A stretch of DNA of 64,000 nucleotides from Nomia melanderi. Its lineage: Eukaryota > Arthropoda > Insecta > Hymenoptera > Halictidae. Below are positions 1 through 11,550 of the stretch, one piece after another. The stretch lies in contig NC_134999.1 in the NCBI RefSeq assembly GCF_051020985.1, forward strand, positions 15,443,660-15,507,659, written 5' to 3'. Below the pieces are notes generated by a model. The model ran no database searches, was not told the origin of the DNA, and worked only from the letters and a program-made list of their open reading frames with translations. Positions within the stretch are counted from its first letter, which is position 1. Each line of letters starts with the position of its first letter. Made by a program: the position numbers and the translations under genes.

Positions 1-1025
1 ATCAAAATGTCATTAAAAATGTAGCGAAACAGTTTTCGTAAACGGTTAAGCGTGTCAAAGGACGCAACAGCGCAATTCGATTACTTGAAGTCAGCTACAT
101 TTCACGATACCGGGAGACACTTCAGACTTTAAGCAGCTAACGACAAATAATATGAAATACCGATGGAAAGTAACGGTAATTCTATTGGTTAGAATATGTA
201 GGAGAACATAACGCACCAATAATGCAGTAACACTCCACCTTGAAGTTAGACCACAATATAATGGCAAATTCTAATTAACACGACGTATAAATTATAACTG
301 ACAAATATTATACTATTTACAAATAAACATTTACTTCTAGTTTAAAATAAATTTATAAAAACTTCTCTGCTTTAAAGAAACCCATATTAAACTTACGATT
401 TAACTCAATAAAATAATAATACTGTAGTTACAATTTCAAGACTAAAAGTTGTTTACAGATTTAATCATTTTTATAACAATTAAGAATATGAAATTTTGAT
501 TATACTTATACTTTAATTGATGCATGTGTATATATGTAATCAACAACATATTTTAAAACAAATGGCATATTATATATATATATATATATATATGTATTGT
601 ACATTATAAAACTTAAACTATTGATAGAAGTTTATAAGTGTTATACAATATAATTTTTTCTATATAATAACACAGTGGTTTATATAAAATACATGTGAAT
701 TAATAAAGTAGATAAATTTTATGTCATGAATTTTATTACTGTAAAGATAGATTAAATAATTATTTAACAACATACATTTATTTGTATATATGAAACTATA
801 TCATAAACAGTATAATATAAGGAAAAATTATGTACAAAACATTTTAGATGTATTTTTCGTTTATATCAAACTCATTAAAATTTAGTTGAAGTACTGCTAA
901 CCGGAAATCGCGTCGTTCTCTGTCTTTTGTGCTCAGCACATGCAACGTGTGCTTCTACTGGTTCAGCGCTGATCAGTTTTGTTGTGAAAAAAATTGATCA
1001 TCTCGACCAGAAAAAGATTTAAATA
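1..1025. other. AT-rich intergenic sequence and RpS20 5' flank
   Basis: No coding region could be supported. There is a TA microsatellite at about 571-592. The last 120 bases before the RpS20 start are less AT-rich and contain a pyrimidine-rich stretch (ttctctgtcttttgtgctc) near 915-935. Such a stretch is expected near the transcription start of ribosomal protein genes, but this is inference only. Confidence 0.5.
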
Positions 1026-1729
1026 ATGGTAAGTAATTATTTTGAAAGTATTGGTACTTTTAAAAAACTTTTTAATCACATTTTTACTATAATCACATAT
1101 TTCTTTGCAAATAAATCTCAACTTGTTAGGTTAGTTATAATCTTAAACACGCGTTCCTCGAAGTGCATCTTGTAGAATGAAACAAAGTATTATTTTTTCT
1201 ATAACTACTGGTTTAACGTAATTAATGTAACATAAATTGTTTGTATAATTCTGATTATATCTATTATAATCTATAAACAATAATATTGCAGGCAAGTACA
1301 AAAACCGACAACCCTGAGAAACCAGGACAGGAGGTACCTCCTATTCACAGGATTAGAATTACACTTACTTCACGAAATGTTCGTTCTCTTGAGAAAGGTA
1401 AATTGCTTTGTACAAACCTAATATTATTTAATTCTATTTTGTAACTTACAATAACAATATGTCATTTTTTAGTTTGCTCTGAATTGATCAATGGAGCAAA
1501 CAAACAGAAACTTAAAGTGAAGGGGCCAGTTCGTATGCCTACGAAGATTCTTAGGATAACTACACGTAAAACACCTTGCGGAGAAGGTTCAAAAACTTGG
1601 GATCGTTTCCAGATGCGTATTCATAAAAGAGTCATTGACTTATACTCACCATCAGAGATTGTAAAACAAATTACAAGCATTTCCATTGAACCTGGTGTTG
1701 AAGTGGAAGTCACAATCGCTAATGAATAA
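1026..1729 (+). CDS. RpS20: 40S ribosomal protein S20 (uS10)
   Basis: Small-subunit ribosomal protein of the uS10 family, part of the 40S head in the cytosol. Three coding exons: 1026-1028, 1292-1397 and 1473-1729. They join in frame to 121 residues, the normal length for animal S20. Exon 1 contributes only the ATG, directly followed by a GTAAGT donor. Recognisable family blocks are the PPIHRIRITLTSRNVRSLEK segment, the KVKGPVRMPTK segment and the KTWDRFQMRIHKRVIDL segment. The C-terminus ends with the usual short acidic tail. AATAAA follows about 30 bases after the stop. The next gene, eIF2-alpha, lies tail to tail about 400 bases downstream. The identification is secure; the exact transcription start was not determined. 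Confidence 0.97.
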
Positions 1730-2136
1730 GACAGTAAAAAAAAAATGTACAAAGTTTTAATAAAAACTTGAAAATACTAAAACTCGTTTAAAATTTATGT
1801 ATATTATGTATTAATGTTATATTTTATACTTTGCTTTACAAGTGCTCAGAATATCAAAATTATAAAATGTAAAGAAGATTCTTAAATACAACATTAAGAG
1901 TATTTCTCATATGAAAAATTTGTTTTTTTAACAATAATTTAAGTATTATTCATATTTATTTTATCAAGTTGATAGAAAATTATTTATAACTTATAATACA
2001 TTGGGTTTTCTATGTTTATTTGAAATATTCTGTGAAATGTCCAGTAAGACAGTAACATACTTTCAAAAGTATGATTCTGACTTAGAAATAATTGTCACTT
2101 AATGAAAAGTGGGATATATGAATTTATTCTAAGTGT
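1730..2136. other. Convergent 3' flanks of RpS20 and eIF2-alpha
   Basis: AT-rich 3'UTR sequence shared between two convergent genes. A polyadenylation-type AATAAA is present near 1758 for RpS20. No further gene was seen. Confidence 0.5.
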
Positions 2137-3485
2137 CTATTCTTCTTCCTGTGAATCGTTTCCAGGTTTTTTATCATCTTCCGCATCTTCTCCACCGCTA
2201 AAACCATCCATTCCTTCCACTTCCTCCTCATCATCATCACCAGCAACTTCTGCATTTTCAAGTTCAGCTCGTTCCATTTGTTTTGCTAGTTCTGCTTCAT
2301 CCGTTGCAGTTACGACTTTCGGCTATAAATTAACACATTTTTATTACAAACAATGATTTCTACATTTTCAGTATACTTATCTACTAATGATCAATTTATA
2401 CAATGTAACTTACAGCCATTTGAACATTAAATACACCTCCAAGTGATGTTATTTTAGTCTGTATAACATTAATAGCATCATTCAATGCTTTTAAACCATC
2501 CTGCTTTTCTGGTGTAGATGTTGTCATGACTAAAGTACAGTGATAATTTAATATTTTAGTGTTTATAAATTTTAATGTGAAAATTACAGAAGATAAAAAG
2601 AGACATACCATATAATGGTGGTGCAATTAAATTGATTTTAATTGGAAGTTCATCTGTGGAAAGGGCTAAGCCAGCTTTTAAAGCAGCTTTCACTGCATCA
2701 ATTCCTTCATAACCATAACAAGCTACTTCCACATCTGCTCGAATTTTAACTGCCTGAGAAGTCAATTTTCTTTTAATATTATTTAATAACACCTCCTTTG
2801 TGTGTTCATCAAGACCACATTCTGCTAAAATGGATGGATCCCTAAAGTGACAATGTTTTACTAATCATTACCAAGTATGTAATATTTCTAACAAATTGCA
2901 TTTCCCGTACTTACAAAACTGATTGTTTAAAGAAATCATATGCAGAAGCCTTTTGCTTCTTATACTTTTCTTCAAAATGCCATGCTGTTTTTTGATATAA
3001 TTCTTCCAATTGATCATCACTGTCATAATGCAATAATTCTGCAACATGTCTTAGTATTGAATTGACAGCTTTTGCTTTTGCATACCTCTCAGTACATTTT
3101 TCTACATCTTCAGCTGATACACGACGTTTACTAAGATCAATATAACCTGTATTACATTGTATTTTATATATTGTTAATAAACATAGAAGAAACCAATACC
3201 TTTCTAATGGTATTCCATAAATATAACACATATTTGATTTTTGTTACCTTTTTCTTTGTCAACTCGAATAACAACGACTGGCTCAGTTTTTCCTACCCTA
3301 ATGAGTTTGTTAATAGATCTTATACGTCTTCTGGACAACTCAGATAACAGAATCATACCTTCAATATTATTATATTCCAATAAATGTACATATGCTCCCA
3401 TTTCAGCTATACTACGTACATTTACCATCACTACATCTTCTACCTCTGGATATTTTTCCTTATAAAACCGACACGATAACACCAT
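2137..3485 (-). CDS. eIF2alpha: Eukaryotic translation initiation factor 2 subunit alpha
   Basis: Regulatory subunit of the eIF2 ternary complex that delivers initiator Met-tRNA to the 40S ribosome. Five coding exons in transcript order: 3485-3248, 3146-2915, 2841-2609, 2529-2414 and 2322-2137. They sum to 1005 nt, giving 334 residues. The N-terminal S1-type domain contains the block EGMILLSELSRRRIRSI. The serine at residue 51 is the conserved site phosphorylated by the stress kinases (PERK, GCN2 and relatives), which blocks eIF2B. A central helical region (TSQAVKIRADVEVACYGYEG) and the alpha/beta domain (PIKINLIAPP) follow. The tail is strongly acidic and ends in EEE. The start codon is the first ATG, giving MVLSCRFYKEKYPEVEDV as in other animals. 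Its upstream flank is shared with the divergent USP20/33 gene. Confidence 0.97.
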
Positions 3486-4380
3486 TTTGATTGCTGAAAA
3501 ATATAACATTATTTTCAATAATGACTGAAATGTTCATAAAACGTTTCAACACATAAATTCACTTATGTTAAACTTTGTTACTGATACACGTTTCTATTAC
3601 ATTTATTTACTAATCCATGACATTAATACATAATAAGAAAACAGAAGGTTAATGTGTAGGTTAACTTCACGAGTTCACTGAATTATATGACAGTACTCTC
3701 TTCATAATTACCAGCGTAAGTATATTTTCACAAGGAACAATCAAGTTTTTACAGACACTATCAAAGTATATTTAAAACAATAAAAACCTATTAAAATATG
3801 TCAATAATCCATGTGCAATCTTGACTTATATTTCAGTCAGGTTATTAAGGGGTTACACAGCGGTGGTCAACTTCTGTACCCTTTATCGACAGTGTATTTT
3901 ACTTAAAAGCGCGACATCTACCATCATACACAGCTTTACATAAATATTGAAATTAATATCAAGAAAAATTATATCACCTTTAACGTAAACATATTTTAAT
4001 AACAAGAATGTAGAATGTGATTCAAGTGTTCAATTTAATCGTTTATAAAACAGTAACAATATTAGCTATGTTTTAAATTTCAAATTGACTATCGACTGCA
4101 ACATGTACACCAACCTATGTTGCTTTTCTTACATTGGCTATCTGATTGTAATGTGTGTTTAGTTAATTCTTTCAATACAACTATCTCCAATGACAATCGT
4201 TTTCGTGGATAATGTTCGATTACCAAGAACGACATGTCTTAGTCAGGTTAGAAAATGATTATAACTTTAGACAATTTGCGTGTGTGTCAAATTTCGTACG
4301 GATGTAAAAAATTAAAATATATGCGCGTTCTCGCGTTACACTATTAATAAAAATTAATAAGACAAAACATCAAAATTCAA
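3486..4380. promoter_or_regulatory. Shared 5' region between divergent eIF2-alpha and USP20/33
   Basis: About 900 bases separate the start codons of two head-to-head genes, so both promoters should lie here. The sequence is AT-rich with no clear TATA box, as is usual for housekeeping genes. No additional reading frame was supported. Confidence 0.4.
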
Positions 4381-7300
4381 ATGCCTTTCATATCGAGGAA
4401 TTGTCCTCACGTCGCCAATCGTGGTGATCTCGCATTTATCGAGACCATTGTGTCTCAAAAGGAAGGATTTAAAAAATGTAGTGAGTGTAATATAGACGGG
4501 CCTAATTTATGGTTATGCTTGTTTCCTGACTGCCGTTGGGTCGGATGTGCTGAAACGCACCTAGACCATAGTACTGTACACAACCAAAAATTTCCTACTC
4601 ATTGTGCTCATATGAACCTTTCTACAAACCGTATATGGTGTTACGCTTGTAAAAGAGAAGTTATAACTACACCGTGTGGATGCATACCTACACAGATGGA
4701 TATAAAGACACAGAATAATAAATTTTCTGGTGACGGTCTTGGTAATGTTGACTGTAAATCTGAGGACATCAACAGACTCATATTGGATAAGTAAGTATGA
4801 CTTCTACCATTATTTTCCTTGACCTCATTGTATAATGAAGTTTTAAGATGTTAATTATCCTTTCTTATTTTATGAATTATAGATTTTATGGCGAACTCAT
4901 GAACAGAGTTAATTATGAAAAAGATGGTATGTTTCACGAGAAGTCTGGTGATTCTCCAGACAGTACTGATTCAGATGAAAGTAAAGACATCTCTGGGAAA
5001 CCAAGAGGGCTTGTTGGCCTTCAGAACATTGGTAATACGTGTTATATGAATGCTGCATTGCAAGCTTTAGCTAATGTACCTCCGTTGACTCAGTTCTTTT
5101 TGGATTGTGGTCATATGGTTAGCTATATGTCCAAAGATAGAAAACCCGGTCTAAGCTTAAGCTACCTAAACCTTATACGAGATATGTGGAATAGGAAAAC
5201 CAGAGGATATGTTGTACCACATGGAATATTGACTGGTATTCTAACAGTTCATCCAATGTTCAGAGGATATCATCAACATGACACTCAAGAATTTTTAAGG
5301 TGTTTTATGGATCAGTTGCATGAAGAATTAAAAGAACAGATAGAAGATGATCGTGATAACGCATTAAGATTAAAAGGACTTGGAGAACAGTCGTCAGATG
5401 AAGATGAGACTGAAATTGATGGAAATGGTTCTAGCCAGTCTGATGCTGAATATGAAACATGTGATTCTGGAGTAAGTGAACAGAGTTCCCTTAGTGACGA
5501 AGGTGAACGTGGTACAAAGAGAAGATACTCCCGAGTGTCTCAATCAGAAAAATTAAGAAGTAAATTTACAAACAGAAGTATCAAAAAATCATCTGTAGAT
5601 CAACCTTTTTCTCAACCGCAGAGGTCAACCCAAAACTCACCTGTTAAATATAGAACGAAGAAACAAATGAAAACTCGAAGTATCATTAGCGATATATTCG
5701 ATGGTAAACTTTTAAGTAGCGTGCAATGTTTAACTTGTGATAGAATTTCAACGAGAGTAGAAACTTTCCAAGATTTATCATTACCCATTCCAAGTCGAGA
5801 CCACATTGATATGTTACATCAAGGGTCTCTTACTCCGCAAAAGGCAGGACCGTGTTCAGATGTTGTATATGTAAACAATCAATCTGGTTGGTTGTCTTGG
5901 TTCTTGCAATGGATGCGGTCTTGGTTCTGGGGTCCAGTTATCAGTCTTCATGACTGCCTTTCTGCATTTTTTAGTGCAGATGAACTTAAGGGAGATAATA
6001 TGTACAGTTGTGAAAAATGTAACAAACTCCGAAATGGAATAAAATTTTCTAAAGTTCTGGAGTTGCCAGAGATACTATGTGTCCATTTGAAAAGATTTCG
6101 TCATGAATTAATGTTTAGTTCGAAAATAGCAAATTACGTTTCGTTTCCGTTAGAAGGATTAGATATGCGACCGTATCTACACAAAGAATGTGCATCTAAA
6201 GTAACTATGTATGATTTAATATCAGTTATTTGTCATCATGGGACTGCTGGTGGTGGTCATTATACCTGTTATGCGTTAAATCCTATTGTTAATAAATGGT
6301 TTGAGTTCGATGATCAATGCGTTACAGAAGTCTCACCAGAAACTGTGAAGAATTGTGAGGCTTATGTATTGTTTTACAAAAAGTGGTCACCAGAAATGTT
6401 GCAGTTACGTGATAAAACTATGGAATTGATGGAAATATCGTTTAGAGAATTGTCTGATTTAAATTTCTTTGTATCGCGACAATGGATAAACCGTTTTAAC
6501 ACTTTTTCGGAACCAGGACCCATAGACAACTCTGACTTCCTTTGTCCACATGGCGGTGTTAATCCTGTTAGAGCACAATTTGTAGATAAGCTTAGTATGC
6601 CCATTCCACAAGCAGTTTGGGAATATTTATATAATACGTAAGTGATACACTTGATTTACTGTAACTAATTAATAAGATTCTGTATAGTCATTTTGTTTTG
6701 TTTAATCATAGCTAACATGTTATTTTTTAGATTTGGAGGTGGTCCAGCATGTACGCATTTATACGAATGTCCAATCTGCGAAGAAAAATATGAATCTTTA
6801 CAAAAAAGGAGAATGTATGAAATGGAAGTATTTCAACGATTAACGCATAATACCGATAATCCTACTGCTATTTATGGATTAGCTATGGCATGGTTACGAC
6901 AATGGCAGAGTTTTGTACGAGGTAAAGAAACACAGCCGCCTGGACCTATTGATAATAATTCTATTATAGTGAATAAAAATGGTCAGAATGTCCTTAAAGT
7001 TGGTAAGTTTCCTATTGAAGTAAATTGAAGTTTGTAATACAGTTATGTGTTCGAGTAAATCTATTTTATCTAACATATTTCTAGGTTCAGATTATGGACA
7101 AATACCAGAAGAACTTTGGCAATTTTTCTTGTCAACATACGATGGAGGACCTGAATTAATGTTGCATTCATGTCAGAGACCTGTTTCTGCTCAATCTACC
7201 GTTTCATCACATTCCACTTCAAATTCAAATTTAGATCAGAATTTTAAATCCAGTCGCACAGAAATTAAATCCAACAAACTGTGCATGACCAGGAGTTCTG

Positions 7301-7386
7301 AAACGATATCACAACAAGACAGTGCTATCGAAAGTTTAACTTCAGATAGTGATTCTCACCAAACACAGAGAGATGTTAGTGAGTAA
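4381..7386 (+). CDS. Usp20-33: Ubiquitin carboxyl-terminal hydrolase of the USP20/USP33 type
   Basis: Cysteine protease that removes ubiquitin from proteins. Four exons: 4381-4790, 4883-6637, 6731-7002 and 7085-7386. They join in frame to 912 residues. Domains in order: a ZnF-UBP finger at about 5-110, with paired Cys/His such as KCSECN, CRWVGC and WCYACKREV; the USP catalytic core, with the Cys box GLQNIGNTCYMN (nucleophile near residue 190) and the His box GTAGGGHYTCYA (His near 596); and two C-terminal DUSP repeats after about residue 645 (SRQWINRFNTFSEPGPIDN and MAWLRQWQSFVRGKETQPPGP). An acidic, serine-rich insert splits the core near residues 310-370. ZnF-UBP plus USP plus two DUSP domains is diagnostic of the USP20/USP33 pair. 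Known roles of the mammalian proteins include receptor recycling and trafficking; the substrate here is unknown. Confidence 0.95.
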
Positions 7387-10020
7387 AGTAATTGCTTTGA
7401 TTTGCTCTAGCTGTGTATACAAATTAATATTTCTATATGAACATTAAAGTTACAATTATATTTAAAAAACATCAATTTTTAACTGTCAAGTTCTATCTGT
7501 GTTATAAATTATCACTAAATTTGTAAGACATATATCTTCTCTGATAAAATCACTTGCATTGTACTATTATTGTACAATTAGTAAAAATATTTATTCAATG
7601 TTGCAAAGCATTGTACAAAAAGTTTTAAATAATTCCTGTATATCTTGTAACATTCACTTGATGTGTTTTTTGTTTATCACTATCCGCAGTTTAACTGTAA
7701 ATTTCTGGGTGTTACGTGTATTTGGTGGGCAATCAGTTAGTACAAAATTTGGTATCGACAACTGTATTATTTAAAGATAAAATATTTAATTGTATTCTTA
7801 GTCTGAACTCGGCTACATAATTCATTTTCCGACATTTCTATTAAATTCAACATTTTTCTGGCTTCTGTATTTATTACAATGTTTGTGTGTCATTCCTGCA
7901 TATAGAAGATGCAAAACTCTGTCAAAAATTACATACTTTCTAATTTACATGTGTTTATTTGAGAAATGAGACACATATATATATATATGCCTCATTTCTT
8001 ACATATATATATATGTATGTATAATATATATAAGTGGAAGACTGAAAAGTAAATCACTTTGATTTAGCAAAAAGTTTTAGTTGATGCTGGTAAAACGTAC
8101 TATGTACGATGAAAACTATAATAAAACATTATAGAACGGTAGTAATACAGTTAAGCTTTGCAATGTAGACAATTTTAATAGAAAATTCAAAACCTCTACT
8201 GTAATCAGAATATTGTAACTTATAAATACTTTAATAAGTACATCTTCGAGGTAGGAGTTAAGAAAAGACAAACAAAAAGAGAGAAAGAGAAAAAAGCATT
8301 TTTTTGTTGTGATCTCACGGCCTTGTATGGTTAACAGAGATATTAAATCCAACTGTTACTATTTATTTTGTATACTAACGAATATAATCGTAATTCTATG
8401 TGTGAAATGCTCGTTTAGATGTCACTATAATTTCCATTACAGAAGCAGGGACACAAACGATTGTAAAGTTAATATCAATTATCAATGATCACTGTGCAAA
8501 GTAACATACCTAAGATAAATAATAAACAACTTGGTCTCTTTATTTATTAAAATTTACACTGGTCTTTATTAATACCTTTAAATATTGTATAATAAGAAAC
8601 AATAAAAAAGTATTGTATTATAAGTTCAATTAGAATATAGACGATGCTCACGTTTCTTTTTAATATTATTCTTTCGTATTATGCATTTTTTAAATTAAGT
8701 GTATAAATCAAAAGATAAATTATAAGTTCTTAATTAAGTGTCTATTTTTGTAGTTCAAAACATTGAAAACTGTGTCATTTGAAAAAATTCATGATATGTA
8801 CATATAACGAAGAGCTATATAAATTATTGCAATTGTCAACAACTGTTTACTAATTTTGCACAACCCATAGACCTATAAAATATAACAATAACATTTTATA
8901 AGCATATTTTCAAATTAAAAAGAATTTCTTAATTTATAATATTTTTTTAATTTTCCGACAAAAATTAATTTTGACATATCGAATTCCTTAACAAAACTAG
9001 AAATAAACAATAAAAACTTAAATGTCAGAAAACAAATACAATGTAATCCTAAAATAAACCTAGACTTCAGATAGTGCCTACGCCCCTGTAAAAAGCCCAA
9101 ACCCTCGATATCAGACATTCTTCTCAATTCGTTTATTCCAATATTCGAAACACGAGTTAGCACTTTTTTGTCTCCACGACTATACGAAATTCATTCCACC
9201 AAAACTATGAATTGCTTCCACCATGTTTTAATTAACTATTATTTTTTAAAATTTTCTATTGATATCGATCTAAACCTATAAAGAGTTTTAATCATTACAA
9301 ATGCCAATCAACACTAGAAAATGACCCATTCCCAATGTCTTCTTTACAATTGCCGAAAGAGTATAGATACTTTTTCCATCAACTATTAAAGAAGCTGATT
9401 CAGTAATGCCTAAACCGAAATACAATTCAATCGAAGTTTCAATAAACGCACGCTCATAGTTTCCACAAAGAAATTTTAAAAAGCCAGTAGTTCAACACTT
9501 CAATTTCACGCATATTGAATTTTATAATCGTCTACATAAACATTTACATCCATTCTAATCGATGCAATTACAAGAATACCTATTTTAAAATTATTTTCCG
9601 AGCTTAGTCGCATATTCTGAATTGACTTTTCGTCTTTACCAATAACGATTATAAAATTAATTACAGGAAATGTCCAAAATGTAATTCAGGACACATCATT
9701 AAACTGAGAAAATAAGTTAAAACTTCAAAAGGTGTCCTTTGACACCTTCGGTAGAAACAGTGTTAAATTTCCAATTCCCAAGATTCAAACGAACGAACGC
9801 CAATTTCTCCAAGAACAATAGAACAAAGTATACAACAATTGCCTATGAACCTAGTGCTAAGTGTCCAGTAGTCCTAGCGTAATCAGCAATATATAACGTA
9901 TACAACAATTGTCTATAAACCTAGTGCTAAGTGTCCAGTAGTCCTAGCGTAAGAATCAGCAATAAAACTAGTACAATGTTAAAATGCTAAAAAGTTAAAA
10001 CGTTAAAACGTAACATCTTC
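7387..10020. other. AT-rich intergenic region
   Basis: No protein gene was supported. It contains AT dinucleotide runs near 7975-8030, a short perfect hairpin at about 7962-8000, and a tandem duplication at 9828-9969 (listed separately). Base composition changes sharply at about 10,020, where the GC-rich VGAT neighbourhood begins. Confidence 0.5.
9828..9969. repeat. Two-copy tandem duplication, unit about 70 bp
   Basis: The segment beginning gtatacaacaattg and ending cctagcgtaa occurs at about 9828 and again at about 9898, a period of 70 bases. The two copies differ at only a few positions, so the duplication is fairly recent. It sits just before the AT-to-GC composition shift. Confidence 0.85.
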
Positions 10021-10429
10021 TATTCCCGGTATACGCCCGAGTGACCAGGGTTGACAATCACGTTGCATCCCCACCGGCTGCACGTCGAAGCATAGAAGAA
10101 TACCGATCAACGGGGTTCAGTGCTCAGCGACCGTGGTCTCCCGATTCGCGTTCATCTAGGGGGACGAAACCCTTAACTACAGTACTGACGTGCGGAGAGA
10201 TGTCTCGTGGACCGCATCGATCGAGGCTTGCGCGTTCCAGGGATGCTGGCCATGTTCCTCCGATCAGCCAACCCCTGTAACACGCCAACCCCCTTTAGTC
10301 TATGCCGCGATTAAGTGCTCGCGATTAGGGACTCGACGATCGCGGTAGACCCTAGACGGCCATGCGGTGTCGTAGTCCACGTAGTTAGACGACTCTCGCA
10401 CCCTTTATTTTCAAGTATTTCCGTTCGCC

Positions 10430-10592
10430 GGGCCCGCCGCTGGATCCTTTCCTTTTAGTTTAGGCCTGCCCCGACGGAGAGGAGGAAACGGGACAGCTCG
10501 AGCTGGGAGACAGCCTCCTGCCTGACGTTTTTCACCGCTGGCATCGGTTGCTACCGCGAGATCGGGGGACGAATTCTCTAGTTCGTCGTTCG
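10430..10592 (+). promoter_or_regulatory. Candidate 5'UTR exon and promoter area of VGAT
   Basis: GC- and CpG-rich stretch with no convincing reading frame. It ends in a strong donor (CGTTCG followed by GTAAGTGA at 10593). A matching acceptor (gccatttgtag) lies at about 11534, 16 bases before the VGAT start codon. The simplest reading is a noncoding first exon joined across an intron of about 940 bases. This is inference from splice signals and composition; the left edge of the exon is a guess. Confidence 0.4.
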
Positions 10593-11550
10593 GTAAGTGA
10601 AACCGATCGGGGTCGATCCCGGGAACCGTTTAGAAAATAAAAATGTCGGGAGTGAAATTCCTGTGACCGTAATTCTGGACACCGATCACGGATAAGTGGA
10701 TCTTTTAGGTCAAAGGAGAATCGCGAACGTTTTCGGGGTTTTAGTGGGTTGTTCTTTGAATTTTCGTGGATTTTCGTTTGCGGTTCTATTAGAATAGATT
10801 GCGTGTTAGATTCTTTTTGTTGGGCAGGGGCGTTCGGAGCTTTCCGTTACACCCTGTTCGTTGGATTTCGTTGCCTTGACCAGTTGAAGTGTTTCGGGGT
10901 TGGTCGTGGCGTGTCGGACGAGATTAATTGGGACAACTTTATTTCCATTTGTTTTCGTTTTATCGTCTATTTCGCTGTTCTTGAACTAGTGTCGGAGTGT
11001 ATCAGTTGGTAAGATCCCAGTGAATCGGATTATTGTCAGTCTTGTTTTACGTTCAATTTGTTCTCTACTTATCACATTTTTATCTGTGACACGAACGGCC
11101 CACGATTAAATGTCTCGTGGGTGTAGCGTGCGAAAAAGAACCGTGCAGGTGCATCGATAATGGCCATCGTCGGATTCCACAGTATAATGTTACTCATCCG
11201 CAACAGTTGATACTCGATAAGCGCTTCGGTATCCAGTTTATTAAAGATAACGACGACTTTCACGTCGGGATATTCAACGTTGAATACTTCTCGAAGGGAT
11301 GCGAATAATAATGCATTATTGCATCGAAATTTTCGATCTCTCGTGCTTCTATTTCTTTCAGTTTCTTCTCGCAACAATTGAATATTTCCTTTACTTCCTT
11401 TTTCAAACGATAATTGTATTACTTGGAGTCTAAATTACAATTTATGATAATTTATCGATAAGTGTATTGCTTGAAGTATAAGTTAGAATTAGCTACTGGA
11501 AGCTGGAAGGAAAACGTTTGTTTGCCATTTGTAGAGCAACGAAATAGAAA

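Noticed and set aside
10041..10280. 79-residue Arg/Ser/Pro-rich frame in the GC-rich flank
   Set aside because: No domain, no conserved start context or splice partner; fits chance in CpG-rich DNA.
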